A stretch of 64,000 nt of DNA from Streptomyces sp. JHA26 (GCF_002005565.1 NZ_BDJC01000008.1:62001-126000); one strand, 5' to 3'; numbered from the stretch's first letter, positions 41,848 to 51,202 are shown. Notes: generated by a model not told the origin, from the sequence alone. A program made the numbers and translations.

Positions 41848-42759
41848 GTGCAGCAGAACCCCCACACCCACGCCGCTCCCCGCGGCGCGCGCCGGCGGCT
41901 GGCCGGTGTCACGGCGGCCCTCGCCGCCGTCGTCGCGCTCAGCACCCTCACCGGCCCGGGCGCCCACGCCGCCGACAACCCCTACGAGCGCGGCCCGGCG
42001 CCGACCACCTCCAGCATCGAGGCACTGCGCGGCCCCTACTCCGTGGCGGACACGAGGGTCTCCTCTCTCGCCGTCACCGGCTTCGGCGGCGGCACGATCT
42101 ACTACCCGACCAGCACCAGCGACGGCACGTTCGGCGCCGTCGTGATCGCGCCCGGCTTCACCGCGTACCAGTCCTCCATCGCCTGGCTCGGGCCGCGCCT
42201 GGCCTCGCAGGGCTTCGTCGTCTTCACCATCGACACCCTCACCACCGTGGACCAGCCCGACTCCCGGGGGCGGCAGCTGCTCGCCGCGCTGGACTACCTC
42301 ACCGAGCGCAGCTCCGTGCGCGGCCGGATCGACAGCAGCCGGCTCGGCGTGATGGGGCACTCGATGGGCGGCGGCGGCACCCTCGAGGCCGCCAAGTCCC
42401 GGCCCTCGCTCCAGGCCGCGATCCCCCTCACCCCCTGGAACCTCGACAAGACCTGGCCCGAGGTCAGCACCCCGACCCTGATCGTGGGGGCCGACGGCGA
42501 CACCATCGCCCCGGTCGCCTCCCACTCCCAGCCCTTCTACTCCAGCCTGCCCTCCACCACGGACCGCGCGTACCTGGAGCTGAACGGCGCGACCCACTTC
42601 TCGCCCAACACGTCGAACACGACGATCGCGAAGTACAGCATTTCCTGGCTCAAGCGGTTCATCGACAACGACACCCGCTACGAGCAGTTCCTGTGCCCGC
42701 TGCCGCGGCCCAGCCTCACCATCGAGGAGTACCGGGGCAACTGCCCGCACGGCTCCTGA
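41848..42759 (+). CDS. Secreted cutinase-like polyester hydrolase
   Basis: 303 aa. Signal peptide (about 1-42: [20 protein letters not shown]), then an alpha/beta hydrolase of the actinobacterial cutinase/lipase group that includes Thermobifida TfCut2 and Streptomyces exfoliatus lipase. Catalytic triad: S172 in GHSMGGGG, D218 in [11 protein letters not shown]250 in GATHFSPN; oxyanion/aromatic loop PGFTAYQSS (F104) and W197 in [11 protein letters not shown]283 and C299 probably form the C-terminal disulfide. These enzymes hydrolyse cutin and other polyesters, and relatives attack PET. Start GTG 41848, with AGAGAGG upstream. A 15-bp hairpin terminator follows. Confidence 0.9.
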   Translation: MQQNPHTHAAPRGARRRLAGVTAALAAVVALSTLTGPGAHAADNPYERGPAPTTSSIEALRGPYSVADTRVSSLAVTGFGGGTIYYPTSTSDGTFGAVVIAPGFTAYQSSIAWLGPRLASQGFVVFTIDTLTTVDQPDSRGRQLLAALDYLTERSSVRGRIDSSRLGVMGHSMGGGGTLEAAKSRPSLQAAIPLTPWNLDKTWPEVSTPTLIVGADGDTIAPVASHSQPFYSSLPSTTDRAYLELNGATHFSPNTSNTTIAKYSISWLKRFIDNDTRYEQFLCPLPRPSLTIEEYRGNCPHGS

Positions 42760-42776
42760 CCCTCCACGGCACGGTC

Positions 42777-42811
42777 CGGCGGCGGCCGCGCGTACGGCGC
42801 GGCCGCCGCCG
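42777..42811 (+). terminator. Terminator of the polyester hydrolase gene
   Basis: 15-bp perfect stem with a 5-base loop, 18 bases past the stop. Confidence 0.75.
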
Positions 42812-42961
42812 GCGCGCTGTGCCGCCGCACGGCACCGGGCCGCGCACCCTGGGCGACCGCACAGCGCTGCCCCGCGCACCTCACGAAGGAACCGCAGGTG
42901 GAACGGCCGGCACCCGGCCCGACCGGTGCGCGGCGGGCGTGGACCGGCGCCTTCCGCCTCT

Positions 42962-42979
42962 GGTTACGCACGCGTAACC
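42962..42979. promoter_or_regulatory. Perfect dyad before the LAL regulator gene
   Basis: GGTTACGCACGCGTAACC, 8-bp arms and 2-base centre, ending 8 bases before the start codon. In this position it would block transcription or translation when bound. Target of self-control or of the PucR protein (inference). Confidence 0.6.
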
Positions 42980-42987
42980 TCACGGGA

Positions 42988-45774
42988 ATGAACGGAGAGA
43001 CGACCGTACGTACGGCCGTGCGGATCCACGGTCACGACGGGCAACGGCGGGCGGTGGGGGAGCTGCTGGACGGGCTGGCCACCCGCGGAGGCCACCTGGT
43101 GGTGACCGGGGAACCCGGGCTCGGCCGCACCACTCTCCTCCGGTGGGCCGCCCGCTCCTTCACGGCCGGTCCCGTCCTGCACCTCGACGCCCCGGCGGGC
43201 CGGTGCGCGCCCGCGCCGGCCGGGGAACTGCTCGCCGGCCTGCGGACCGCGGCGGGCGACGGCCCGCTGCTCGTGTGCGTGGACGACGCGCACCTGTGGG
43301 ACCCGCCGGCCCGGGCCGCCCTGGGCCGTGCGGCCGAGCGCCTGCACCCGGCGGACCGGGTCGGCCTGCTCCTCTCCGTGGCCGGCCACCGCGCCGTCGA
43401 CCCGGAGTTCGCCCACCTGCCCGCCGTACGCCTGGACCCGCTGACGCCGCCGCAGGCCGACGCCCTGCTCGACGACGCGACCGACGGCACCGCCGACCCG
43501 GCCGTGCGCGCCCAACTGCTGGCCGAGGCGGAGGGCAACCCGGGTCTGCTGCTCGCCCTGGTCCGCCGCCTGTCGCCCGCCGAACTGCGCGGGCACCGGC
43601 CGCTGCCCCGACCACTGGCGGACGCCGGCACCCTGGAGGACGTGGCGGGCGCGGCCCTGACCGGGCTGCCGCCGGACGTACGGGACCTGCTGCTGACGGT
43701 GGCGGCGGCCGCCCGGGTGCCGGACGCCCCGGACGTCGACGCCGACCTCGTCCTGGACGCCGTACGGCACCTGCGGCCGGCCACCGCGCCCGCGCCGTGC
43801 CCGGAATCCGCGCCCGCGCCGTGCCCGGAATCCGTGCCCGGGCTCCTCGCGCTCTGCGAGGGCCGGTTCCGTTTCCACAGTCCGCTGGTCGGCCGCACCG
43901 TCCACGCCACCGCCGCACCGGACCGCCGTCACGCGGCCCACCGCGCGCTGGCCGACGTCCTGGAGGCCGCCGGGCAGCGGCTCCCCGCGCTGCTCCACCA
44001 CGCCTGGTCCCTGGCCGGCGCCGGTCCCGCGCCGGCCCTCGCGGACCGGCTCGCGGCCCGGGCGGCCGACGAGTCCACCGCATCGCACCGGCTGCGCGCG
44101 ACGGCGTACGCCCGGGCCGCCGACCTGTCGGCCGACGGCCCGGTCCGGGCGGAGCGGTACACGGCCGCGGCCGAGCAGGAACTGCTCGCCGGCCGGCCGG
44201 ACCGCGCGCGTCCGCTGCTCACCACGGCGCGGGAGGGCGCCGCGCCCGCCGTGGTCCGGGGGCGGGCCGCGCTGGTGCGCGGGCTGACGGAACTGGGGGA
44301 CGGCCCCGTCGGCGACGCGCACCAGTCCCTGCTGCTGGCCGCTTCCCTGCTCGCCGCCGAGGCCCCCGCCCAGGCCGCGACCGCGGCCCTGGCCGCCGCC
44401 GACGCGGCCTGGGCGGCCGGAGACCTGCCGGCGTGCCTGGCCACCCTCGGCCCGGAACCGCCTCCGCCCGACCGGATCGCCGGCCCCGACGTCGCCGGAC
44501 AGCCGCGTGCGTCCGCCGCCGCCGCCCCGCACACCGATCCGGTGCGCGACCACCTCGTCGGCATGCGGGCGCTGCTCGAAGGACGGCTGGACCGCGCGGC
44601 GGCACCGCTCGGGCGGGTCGTGGAGCGGGCCGGCACCGGGGAGCGCCCCGAGGGCCCGCTGCGGGCGGCGGCGGCAGCGCTGCTGCTGGGCGAGGTGGAC
44701 GTCGCCCGCCGGGCCGGGGCGCGGGCCCTCGCCGCCGCCCGCCACCTCGGGTCGGACGCGCTGGTCCCGCAGGCACTGGAGTACCTCGCCTACGCCGAAC
44801 TGCGCGCGGGCCGGCACCCCCAGGCCCGCGCCCACGCCGAGGAGGGCCTGCGCACCGCGGCGCGGGCCGGGCAGCGCAACACGGCGGCCCACCACCGGGC
44901 GGTGCTGGCCCTCGCGGCGTCGATCGAGGACGAGCCCGACGTCGTCGCCCGGCACGTGACGGCGGCGCTGGCCACCGCCCGGCGGCACGGACTGGCCCAG
45001 GCTGCCACCCTGGCGGAGTGGGCGGCGGCCCGCGCCGACCTCGGGCGCGGCCGTCCCTTCGACGCCGCCGACCGGCTCGGCCTCCTGGTCCTCCCCGGGC
45101 CCCGGCGCGGGCACTTCGCGGTGTGGCGGCTGGCCGTGCCCTGTTTCGTGGAGGCCGCCGTCCTCACCGGCCGGCACGAGGACGCCCGGACGCTCCTGAC
45201 GGACTTCGCCGGCTGGGCGGCCTTCGGCGCCGACCCGCAGGCCGCCGCCCAACTGGCCCGCTGCCACGCCCTGCTGGCCCCGCCGGAGGACGCCGACGCG
45301 CTGTACGTGCGCGCGCTCGCCCGGCACGACGAGGCGGGCGGCGACTTCGAACGGGCCCGCACCGCCCTGCTGTACGGCAAGTGGCTGCGCCGGCGACGCC
45401 GGCCGCGCGAGGCCCGCGACCGTCTCGGCAGCGCGCTGGCCGGCTTCGAACGGTCCGGCGCCGGTGTCTGGGCCGAGCAGGCGCGCGACGAGCTGCGGGC
45501 GCTCGGGGCCGCCTCGCGCGGCTCCACGGGGACCGGCACGCTCACCCGGCTGACCCCGCAGCAGCTGCGCATCGCCCGGTACGTCGCCGGGGGCGCCACC
45601 AACCGGGAGGTCGCGCTGACCCTCGCGGTGAGCACCCGCACCGTCGACTACCACCTCCGCAAGGTGTTCGCGGCCCTCGGCGTACGGTCCCGGCTGGAGC
45701 TGGCGCGCGTGGTCGAACAGGCGGAGCAGGGGGAACAGGGGGAACGGGCCGAAAAGACCGGTGCACGACCCTAG
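42988..45774 (+). CDS. LAL-type LuxR-family regulator
   Basis: 928 aa. N-terminal AAA/STAND ATPase (Walker A-like GEPGLGRTTLLRW about 41-53; Walker B LLVCVDDAH about 94-102), a long TPR-like helical middle (about 330-830), and a C-terminal LuxR HTH (LTPQQLRIARYVAGGATNREVALTLAVSTRTVDYHLRKVFAALGV). These large ATP-binding regulators control antibiotic or carbohydrate genes. Notably residue 47 is Arg where the Walker lysine is expected, so ATP use may be lost. A 24-bp tandem duplication encodes PAPCPESAPAPCPES. Start ATG 42988, next to a perfect dyad. The PucR and liv genes follow on the same strand. Confidence 0.88.
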   Translation: MNGETTVRTAVRIHGHDGQRRAVGELLDGLATRGGHLVVTGEPGLGRTTLLRWAARSFTAGPVLHLDAPAGRCAPAPAGELLAGLRTAAGDGPLLVCVDDAHLWDPPARAALGRAAERLHPADRVGLLLSVAGHRAVDPEFAHLPAVRLDPLTPPQADALLDDATDGTADPAVRAQLLAEAEGNPGLLLALVRRLSPAELRGHRPLPRPLADAGTLEDVAGAALTGLPPDVRDLLLTVAAAARVPDAPDVDADLVLDAVRHLRPATAPAPCPESAPAPCPESVPGLLALCEGRFRFHSPLVGRTVHATAAPDRRHAAHRALADVLEAAGQRLPALLHHAWSLAGAGPAPALADRLAARAADESTASHRLRATAYARAADLSADGPVRAERYTAAAEQELLAGRPDRARPLLTTAREGAAPAVVRGRAALVRGLTELGDGPVGDAHQSLLLAASLLAAEAPAQAATAALAAADAAWAAGDLPACLATLGPEPPPPDRIAGPDVAGQPRASAAAAPHTDPVRDHLVGMRALLEGRLDRAAAPLGRVVERAGTGERPEGPLRAAAAALLLGEVDVARRAGARALAAARHLGSDALVPQALEYLAYAELRAGRHPQARAHAEEGLRTAARAGQRNTAAHHRAVLALAASIEDEPDVVARHVTAALATARRHGLAQAATLAEWAAARADLGRGRPFDAADRLGLLVLPGPRRGHFAVWRLAVPCFVEAAVLTGRHEDARTLLTDFAGWAAFGADPQAAAQLARCHALLAPPEDADALYVRALARHDEAGGDFERARTALLYGKWLRRRRRPREARDRLGSALAGFERSGAGVWAEQARDELRALGAASRGSTGTGTLTRLTPQQLRIARYVAGGATNREVALTLAVSTRTVDYHLRKVFAALGVRSRLELARVVEQAEQGEQGERAEKTGARP
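43785..43832 (+). repeat. Exact 24-bp tandem duplication in the LAL gene
   Basis: Units 43785-43808 and 43809-43832 are identical and encode a doubled eight-residue Pro/Ala/Cys segment in the linker between the ATPase and TPR parts. In-frame; likely a recent duplication. Confidence 0.9.
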
Positions 45775-45890
45775 GGACCGACCAGACGGTATGTCATCCT
45801 TCGGGGCAGGACGAGTCAGGGGGCAGGCCGGGCGCGGGCGCACGCCCGCTGCGGGCCTCCTCCGTGAGCCCTGGCCTGGGGAGGACCGCG

Positions 45891-47156
45891 ATGCACCACG
45901 CCGTACGGTCACGAGCAGCGATCCGCACCGCCGGACTGACGCCCGTTCCGCGCCCGCGGACACCGGGCGTCGCCTCGCTCATGGACGCCGACGCCCTGCG
46001 GGTCCTGCACCGGGCGGCCCGCGGGCTGCTCGACGACCTGCCGGGGCTGACCGACCGACTGGTGGCGCTGCTGCGCGAGCTGGAACCGGCGTACCGCGCC
46101 GTCCTGGCGAAGGACCCCACCGCGACCTGGCAGGAGGCGCACCGCTCGCTGCGGCACAGCGTGACCTCGCTGCTCGATCCGCGGGGCTCCCGGGACGCGG
46201 CCCGCCGCTGCTCCTGGCGGATCGGCGCCACCCGCGCCGAACAGGGACTGCCGCTGGACGCCCTGCTGCACGCCTTCCGCCTCGGCGGGTCCCTGGTGTG
46301 GCAGCGGCTGGTGGAGGAGACCTCCCGCACCGCGCCCGAGGACGTCCGGCTGCTGGTGCACGTGGCCGCCGACGTGTGGAACTTCGTCGACGAGCACTGC
46401 ACGCTCGTCGCGGACGCCTACCGGCAGACCGAGTGGCAGCTGAGCCGGCGCCGCGAGAACCGGGCCCGGCTGCTCGCGGCCGGTCTGCTGGACGGCACCA
46501 GCCGCATCGCCGACCTGCCGGAGGCGGCACAGGCGCTGGACCTGCCGGAGCAGGGCCGGTACGTCGTCGTCGCCGTCGCCGGCGTGAACCCCGCCCGCGC
46601 CGCCGCCCGCGCCGCCGTCGTACCGGACGGGACCCGCGTCCACTGGCACACCGGGGCGGAGGTGGACTACGGCATCGTGCTGCTCGCCGCCGGGGACGGC
46701 GATCCGCCGGTGCCGGGCGACGTGGTCCCGGGACCGCGGATCGGCGTCGGCAGCCCCGTCGAGGGGCTGGCCGCCGTCGGCGAGGCCCGCGGACACGCCG
46801 ACACCGCTCTCCGCATCTGCCCCGAGGACGGCGGCGTGGTCCGGCTGGCCGACCACCTCCCCGCCGCCCTGGTGGTGGCCGGCCCCGATCTCGGCCGGAC
46901 CCTCGCCACCAGGGTGCTCGGCCCGCTGCTGCGGCTGGAGCCCGCCGACCGGGACGTCCTGCTGGACACCCTGACGACGTGGCTCGACTGCGACGGCTCG
47001 GCGCAGCGGGCCGGTGAACGTCTCTACTGCCACCGCAACACCGTGCTCAACCGCCTGCGCCGCTGCGAACAACTGACCGGCCGCTCCCTGGCCCGCCCGG
47101 CCGACCTGGTCGAGATCACCCTCTCCCTGACCGCCCACCACCTCCTCCCGACCTGA
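45891..47156 (+). CDS. PucR-family transcriptional regulator
   Basis: 421 aa. N-terminal helical sensing part (about 30-180), a central GGDEF-like fold (about 200-330: RYVVVAVAGVNP, VDYGIVLLAAGDGD, GVGSPVEGLAAVGEARGHADTAL), and the C-terminal PucR HTH (LDTLTTWLDCDGSAQRAGERLYCHRNTVLNRLRRCEQLTGRSL). Members often act on purine, amino acid or amine catabolism and transport genes. Start ATG 45891, after GGGGAGG; an internal ATG at 45979 would skip a basic stretch. It lies 435 bases before the branched-chain amino acid importer and may regulate it (inference). Confidence 0.85.
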   Translation: MHHAVRSRAAIRTAGLTPVPRPRTPGVASLMDADALRVLHRAARGLLDDLPGLTDRLVALLRELEPAYRAVLAKDPTATWQEAHRSLRHSVTSLLDPRGSRDAARRCSWRIGATRAEQGLPLDALLHAFRLGGSLVWQRLVEETSRTAPEDVRLLVHVAADVWNFVDEHCTLVADAYRQTEWQLSRRRENRARLLAAGLLDGTSRIADLPEAAQALDLPEQGRYVVVAVAGVNPARAAARAAVVPDGTRVHWHTGAEVDYGIVLLAAGDGDPPVPGDVVPGPRIGVGSPVEGLAAVGEARGHADTALRICPEDGGVVRLADHLPAALVVAGPDLGRTLATRVLGPLLRLEPADRDVLLDTLTTWLDCDGSAQRAGERLYCHRNTVLNRLRRCEQLTGRSLARPADLVEITLSLTAHHLLPT

Positions 47157-47163
47157 CCCCCAC

Positions 47164-47345
47164 CCCCCAGCTGTGGGCAGCCGCACAGCCCCGCGCCCTC
47201 CCCCCAGCCGCGGGCAGCCGCATCGTCCCGTGTCCCCCCAGCTGCGGGCAGTCGTGCCTCCCCCAGTGCCTGAACGGCCTGGGAGGTACCCCCAGGGCGA
47301 TGGGGGTCCCCCCGCTCGAGCGAAGCCGAGAGTGGGGGAGGGTGG
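47164..47345. repeat. CAGCTG-type triple repeat and Streptomyces intergenic hairpin
   Basis: Three imperfect units CCCCCAGC-(T/C)G-(T/C)-GGGCAG begin at 47164, 47201 and 47235. Then at about 47255-47345 follows the GC-rich hairpin block with GCTCGAGCGAAGCCGAGAG (47314-47332), a sequence I recognise as a frequent intergenic element in Streptomyces. It fills most of the 435-base gap before livF; I see no gene there. Confidence 0.6.
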
Positions 47346-47591
47346 GCGCTGGGGGTACACCCCTCTGGGGAAGGCACCCCGTCAGCGCCGGGCCGCGCAC
47401 CCCCGCCCCGCACCCACACCGGCCACCCACCCCACCCACACAGAGTGGGCATCCGCACAGACTCCCCGCCCCCCGACTGGGACACCGCAGCGACCCACCC
47501 CGCACCCCCTGTACGCACCCCGCCCCCCGTGCTGTGGTGAGCGCCCCTTCCCCGTCACCGTGCCCTCCCGGCACGGTCCTCAGGAGCCGCG

Positions 47592-48374
47592 ATGCCCGCA
47601 GCACCACCGGACGGTGAGCCCGCGCTGCACGTCGAGAACCTCGACGTGACGTACGGCCGCGCCCTGTCCGCCCTCCGTTCCGTGTCCCTGACCGTCCCGC
47701 ACGGCGGCGTCGTCGCACTGCTCGGTGCCAACGGCGCCGGCAAGACGACCCTGCTGCGCGCCGTGTCGGGCACCCTGCGCCTGCACCGCGGCGCGATCAC
47801 GGCCGGCCGGGTCCGCCACGGCGACACGGCCCTCGACGGCCGCGACCCGGTCGCCGCCGTCCGCGCCGGCGTCGTGCAGGTGCCCGAGGGCAGGCGGGTG
47901 TTCGCCGGACTCACCGTCGACGAGAACCTGCGGGCCGGCGGCCTCGGCCTCTCCCGGCGCGCCCCGGCCCAGGTCCGCGAGGCCCGGGACCGCGTCTTCG
48001 CCCTCTTCCCGCGCCTCGCCGAACGCACCCGTCAGGCCGCGGGCCTGCTGTCCGGCGGCGAGCAGCAGATGCTGGCCATCGGACGCGCCCTGATGGCGGC
48101 CCCCCGCCTGCTCCTCCTGGACGAGCCCTCCCTCGGGCTCGCCCCGCTCATGGTGGACCGGATCGCCGAGGTGGTCCGCGAGATCAACACCCAGGGCACC
48201 GCGGTCCTCCTGGTCGAGCAGAACGCCGGCATGGCGCTCTCCCTCGCGAGCCACGCCCACGTCCTGGAGGTCGGCGAGATCCGCCTGTCCGGCCCCGCCG
48301 CCGAACTCGCGCGCACCGACGCCGTACGCCGCCTCTACCTGGGCGAGACCGCCGACGACCAGGGGGCCGCGTGA
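47592..48374 (+). CDS. livF: Branched-chain amino acid ABC ATPase, LivF-like
   Basis: 260 aa. Walker A GANGAGKTT, the short Q-loop region QVPEGRRVFAGLTVDENL (LivF signature), signature LLSGGEQQML, Walker B LLLLDEPSLGLAPL, H-loop region AVLLVEQN. Cytosolic ATPase for uptake of leucine/isoleucine/valine or related compounds (HAAT family). Start ATG 47592 with CAGGAG upstream. First gene of a five-gene operon whose last four bases overlap the next GTG. The unusual order, ATPases first and binding protein last, is seen in several actinobacteria. Confidence 0.9.
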   Translation: MPAAPPDGEPALHVENLDVTYGRALSALRSVSLTVPHGGVVALLGANGAGKTTLLRAVSGTLRLHRGAITAGRVRHGDTALDGRDPVAAVRAGVVQVPEGRRVFAGLTVDENLRAGGLGLSRRAPAQVREARDRVFALFPRLAERTRQAAGLLSGGEQQMLAIGRALMAAPRLLLLDEPSLGLAPLMVDRIAEVVREINTQGTAVLLVEQNAGMALSLASHAHVLEVGEIRLSGPAAELARTDAVRRLYLGETADDQGAA

Positions 48375-49171
48375 CCACCCGTACCACCGCGCCCCCCGTG
48401 CTCGAGGTCCGCGGCGTGACCGTGCGCTTCGCCGGCCTCACCGCCCTCGACGACGTCTCCTTCACGGTCGCCCCGGGCACCGTGCACGCCGTCATCGGAC
48501 CCAACGGCGCCGGCAAGTCCACCTGCTTCAACGTCCTGTCGGGCCTGTACCGGCCCGCCGCCGGCACCGTACGGCTCGGCGACGCCGAACTGACCCGGCT
48601 CGCCCCGCACCGGATCGCCGCCCTCGGCGTGGCCCGCACCTTCCAGAACATCGTCACCACCCAGGGCACCGTCGCCGACAACCTGATGCTCGGCCGTCAC
48701 GCCCTGACCCGCGCCGGCTTCGCCGCCAGCGCCCTGCGCCTGCCGCGCGCCGTGCGCGAACAGCGCGAACACCTCGCCAAGGCCCGCGAGATCGCCGAAC
48801 TCACCGGGATCGGGGCCCACTTCGACTCGCCCGTCGCCCTGCTCCCCTACGGCGACCGCAAGCGGGTCGAACTCGCCCGCGCCCTCTGCCTGGAGCCCCG
48901 TGTGCTGCTGCTCGACGAACCCGTGGCGGGCATGAACGCCGCCGAACGCGTGCGCATGACCGAGGTCGTCCGGGAGGTCCGCGCCGAACTCGGCCTCTCC
49001 GTCGTCCTGGTGGAGCACGACATGGGCCTGGTCATGCGGCTCGCCGACGACGTCACCGTCCTCGACTTCGGCAGGGCCATCGCCCACGGCACCCCGGACG
49101 AGGTCCGCCGCGACCCCGAGGTGCTGCGCGCCTACCTCGGCACCGGAACCACGGGGGAGGACGCGGCATGA
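48371..49171 (+). CDS. livG: Branched-chain amino acid ABC ATPase, LivG-like
   Basis: 266 aa. Walker A GPNGAGKST, Q-loop GVARTFQNIVTTQGTVADNLMLGRH (LivG signature), signature-like LLPYGDRKRVELARAL, Walker B VLLLDEPVAGMN, and the H-loop VLVEHDMGLVMRLADDVTVLDFG. Signature LPYGDRKR replaces LSGG, which is normal for LivG (family knowledge). Starts at GTG 48371, overlapping livF by four bases. Heterodimer partner of LivF. Its stop overlaps livH by four bases. Confidence 0.9.
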   Translation: MTTRTTAPPVLEVRGVTVRFAGLTALDDVSFTVAPGTVHAVIGPNGAGKSTCFNVLSGLYRPAAGTVRLGDAELTRLAPHRIAALGVARTFQNIVTTQGTVADNLMLGRHALTRAGFAASALRLPRAVREQREHLAKAREIAELTGIGAHFDSPVALLPYGDRKRVELARALCLEPRVLLLDEPVAGMNAAERVRMTEVVREVRAELGLSVVLVEHDMGLVMRLADDVTVLDFGRAIAHGTPDEVRRDPEVLRAYLGTGTTGEDAA

Positions 49172-50064
49172 ACGGTTTCCTCGACAACCTCCTCAACGGC
49201 CTGGCCCTCGGCTCGGTCTACGCCCTGATCGCGCTCGGCTTCGTCACCATCTTCAAGGCCTCCGGCGTCCTCAACTTCGCCCACGGCTCCCTGCTGCTGC
49301 TCGGCGGCTACCTCGTCGCCGTCCTCCACGACGACCTCGGCTTCGCCGGTGCGCTGGCCCTCGCCGTCGTCGTCACCGCCGCCGTGGCCGGCGCGCTCGA
49401 CCGGCTGCTCCTCCAGCGCGGGGAGCAGGACGCCCACGGCGCCCACGTGCAGACCATCGTGACCATCGGCATCGACATCGTCCTGGTCACCGACCTGGCC
49501 CGGCGCATCGGCGGCGACCTGCTGCCCCTCGGCGACCCCTGGGGCGACGCGGTGACCGACCTGGGTCCGGTGACCGTCGCCGACAGCCGCGTCGCCGCGA
49601 TCCTGGTGTCCGCCGTGGCCATGGGCGGCGCCTTCGCCCTCTTCCGGTTCACCCCGTGGGGCCTCGCCCTGCGCGCGGCGGCCGAGGACGCCGAGGCCGC
49701 CGCCCTCATGGGCGTACGACTGACCCGGATCCGCACCGTCGCCTGGTGCCTGGCCGGCGGACTCGCCGCGCTCGCCGCGGTCTTCCTCGTCGCCTTCCCG
49801 GCGCCGGGCCTGGAGCGCACCACCGGGCAGATCGCCCTCAAGGCCTTCCCCGCCGCCATCCTCGGCGGCATGGCCTCCCCGGTCGGCGCCCTGGTCGGCA
49901 GCATGCTGATCGGCCTCACCGAGGCGTTCGTCGCCGGCTACCAGTCCGACCTGCACGTCCTCGGCGAGGGCTTCGGCGACGTCGCCCCGTACGCGGTGAT
50001 GGTGCTGGTCCTCCTGGTCCGCCCGGCGGGACTGTTCGCGGCGAAGGGAGCGGCCCGTGTCTGA
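49168..50064 (+). CDS. livH: Branched-chain amino acid permease, LivH-like
   Basis: 298 aa. Eight hydrophobic helices; the family motifs are LNGLALGSVYALIALGFVTIFKASGVLNFAHGSLLLLGGYL and RAAAEDAEAAALMGVRLTRIRTVAWCLAGGLAALAAV, with AFPAAILGGMASPVGALVGSMLIGL near the end. Forms the membrane pore with LivM. Starts at ATG 49168, overlapping livG by four bases and livM by eight. Confidence 0.9.
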   Translation: MNGFLDNLLNGLALGSVYALIALGFVTIFKASGVLNFAHGSLLLLGGYLVAVLHDDLGFAGALALAVVVTAAVAGALDRLLLQRGEQDAHGAHVQTIVTIGIDIVLVTDLARRIGGDLLPLGDPWGDAVTDLGPVTVADSRVAAILVSAVAMGGAFALFRFTPWGLALRAAAEDAEAAALMGVRLTRIRTVAWCLAGGLAALAAVFLVAFPAPGLERTTGQIALKAFPAAILGGMASPVGALVGSMLIGLTEAFVAGYQSDLHVLGEGFGDVAPYAVMVLVLLVRPAGLFAAKGAARV

Positions 50065-51202
50065 CCTCCGCGAGGCGAACGGCCTCCTGCGGCGCGGTCC
50101 GCTGCTGCTGTCCGCCCTCCTCCTGTGCGCCCTGCCCTTCTACCTGGACGCCTTCTGGCTGCGCATCGGCCTGTTCTCGATGGCCGCCGCCATCGGTGCC
50201 GTGGGACTCGGCCTGCTCAGCGGCACCGCGGGACAGCTCTCCCTCGGCCACGCCTTCTTCCTCGCCGTCGGCGCCTACGGCTACGTGTGGCTGGCGGGCG
50301 AGCCCGGGCCGGGGCTGCCGCCGGCGCTCGCCGCGGTCCTCGCGGTCCTGCTCGCCGGGGCCGCGGGCGGACTGTTCAGTCCCGTCGCCGCCCGGGTGAA
50401 GGGCATCTACCTGGGCGTGGCCACCCTCGCCCTCGTCTTCCTCGGCCACCACGTCCTGCTCACCGCGGACTCCGTCACCGGCGGCTTCAACGGCCGCTCG
50501 GTGCCGCCGCTGGAGCTCGGCGGATTCACGTTCGCCGAGTCCGACCCGGAACTGACGGTCCTCGGCGTGCCGTTCGGGTCCGAGGAACGGCTCTGGTACC
50601 TGGGCCTCGCCCTGTTCGCCGTCACCTGGTTCACCGCGCGCGGGCTGCTGCGCGGACGCCCCGGGCGCGCCCTGGCGGCGCTGCGCGACAGCGAGACGGC
50701 GGCGTCCGTGATGGGCGTCCACGTGGCGGGGTACCGCTCGGCGGCGTTCGTCGTCTCCTCGATGTACGCGGGCCTCGCCGGCGTGCTGCTGGCGCTCTCC
50801 TTCCGCCGCGTCGTGCCCGACTACTTCTCCCTCGCCCTGTCCGTCGACTACCTCGCCATGATCGTCATCGGCGGCCTGGGATCCGTCGCCGGGGCCACCG
50901 CCGGGGCCGTCTTCGTCACCGCGCTGCCCCTGCTGATGACGCGCTACGCCGACCAGCTGCCCCTGGTGGCGACCCCCGGCTCCGGCGACGGCTCGATCGG
51001 GCCCACCGAGGCCGCCCGCTACCTCTACGGCGCGGCGATCGTCGTGATCCTCCTCTTCGCCCCCGACGGCCTGCACGGCCTGGCCCGCCGCGCCCGCGCC
51101 CGGCTGCGCCACAGGCCCCCGGTCACCGGACCTCCCGACCCCGGGGCCACGCCCCGGACCACCCCTGCCACCACCGCACGAGCCGAGGAGCACACCCCGT
51201 GA
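50057..51202 (+). CDS. livM: Branched-chain amino acid permease, LivM-like
   Basis: 381 aa. Nine to ten hydrophobic helices with the LivM marks GLGLLSGTAGQLSLGHAFFLAVGAY, GRALAALRDSETAASVMGVHVAGYRSAAFVVSSMYAGLAGVLLAL and DYLAMIVIGGLGSVAGATAGAVFV. Partner of LivH. A Pro/Ala/Arg-rich tail of about 45 residues is encoded at the C-terminus. The start GTG lies eight bases inside livH; the stop overlaps the binding-protein gene's GTG. Confidence 0.9.
   Translation: MSDLREANGLLRRGPLLLSALLLCALPFYLDAFWLRIGLFSMAAAIGAVGLGLLSGTAGQLSLGHAFFLAVGAYGYVWLAGEPGPGLPPALAAVLAVLLAGAAGGLFSPVAARVKGIYLGVATLALVFLGHHVLLTADSVTGGFNGRSVPPLELGGFTFAESDPELTVLGVPFGSEERLWYLGLALFAVTWFTARGLLRGRPGRALAALRDSETAASVMGVHVAGYRSAAFVVSSMYAGLAGVLLALSFRRVVPDYFSLALSVDYLAMIVIGGLGSVAGATAGAVFVTALPLLMTRYADQLPLVATPGSGDGSIGPTEAARYLYGAAIVVILLFAPDGLHGLARRARARLRHRPPVTGPPDPGATPRTTPATTARAEEHTP

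Noticed and set aside
47157..47591. A small gene in the pucR-livF gap
   Set aside because: Frames there are Pro/Arg/Gly shadows of the repeats without ribosome sites.
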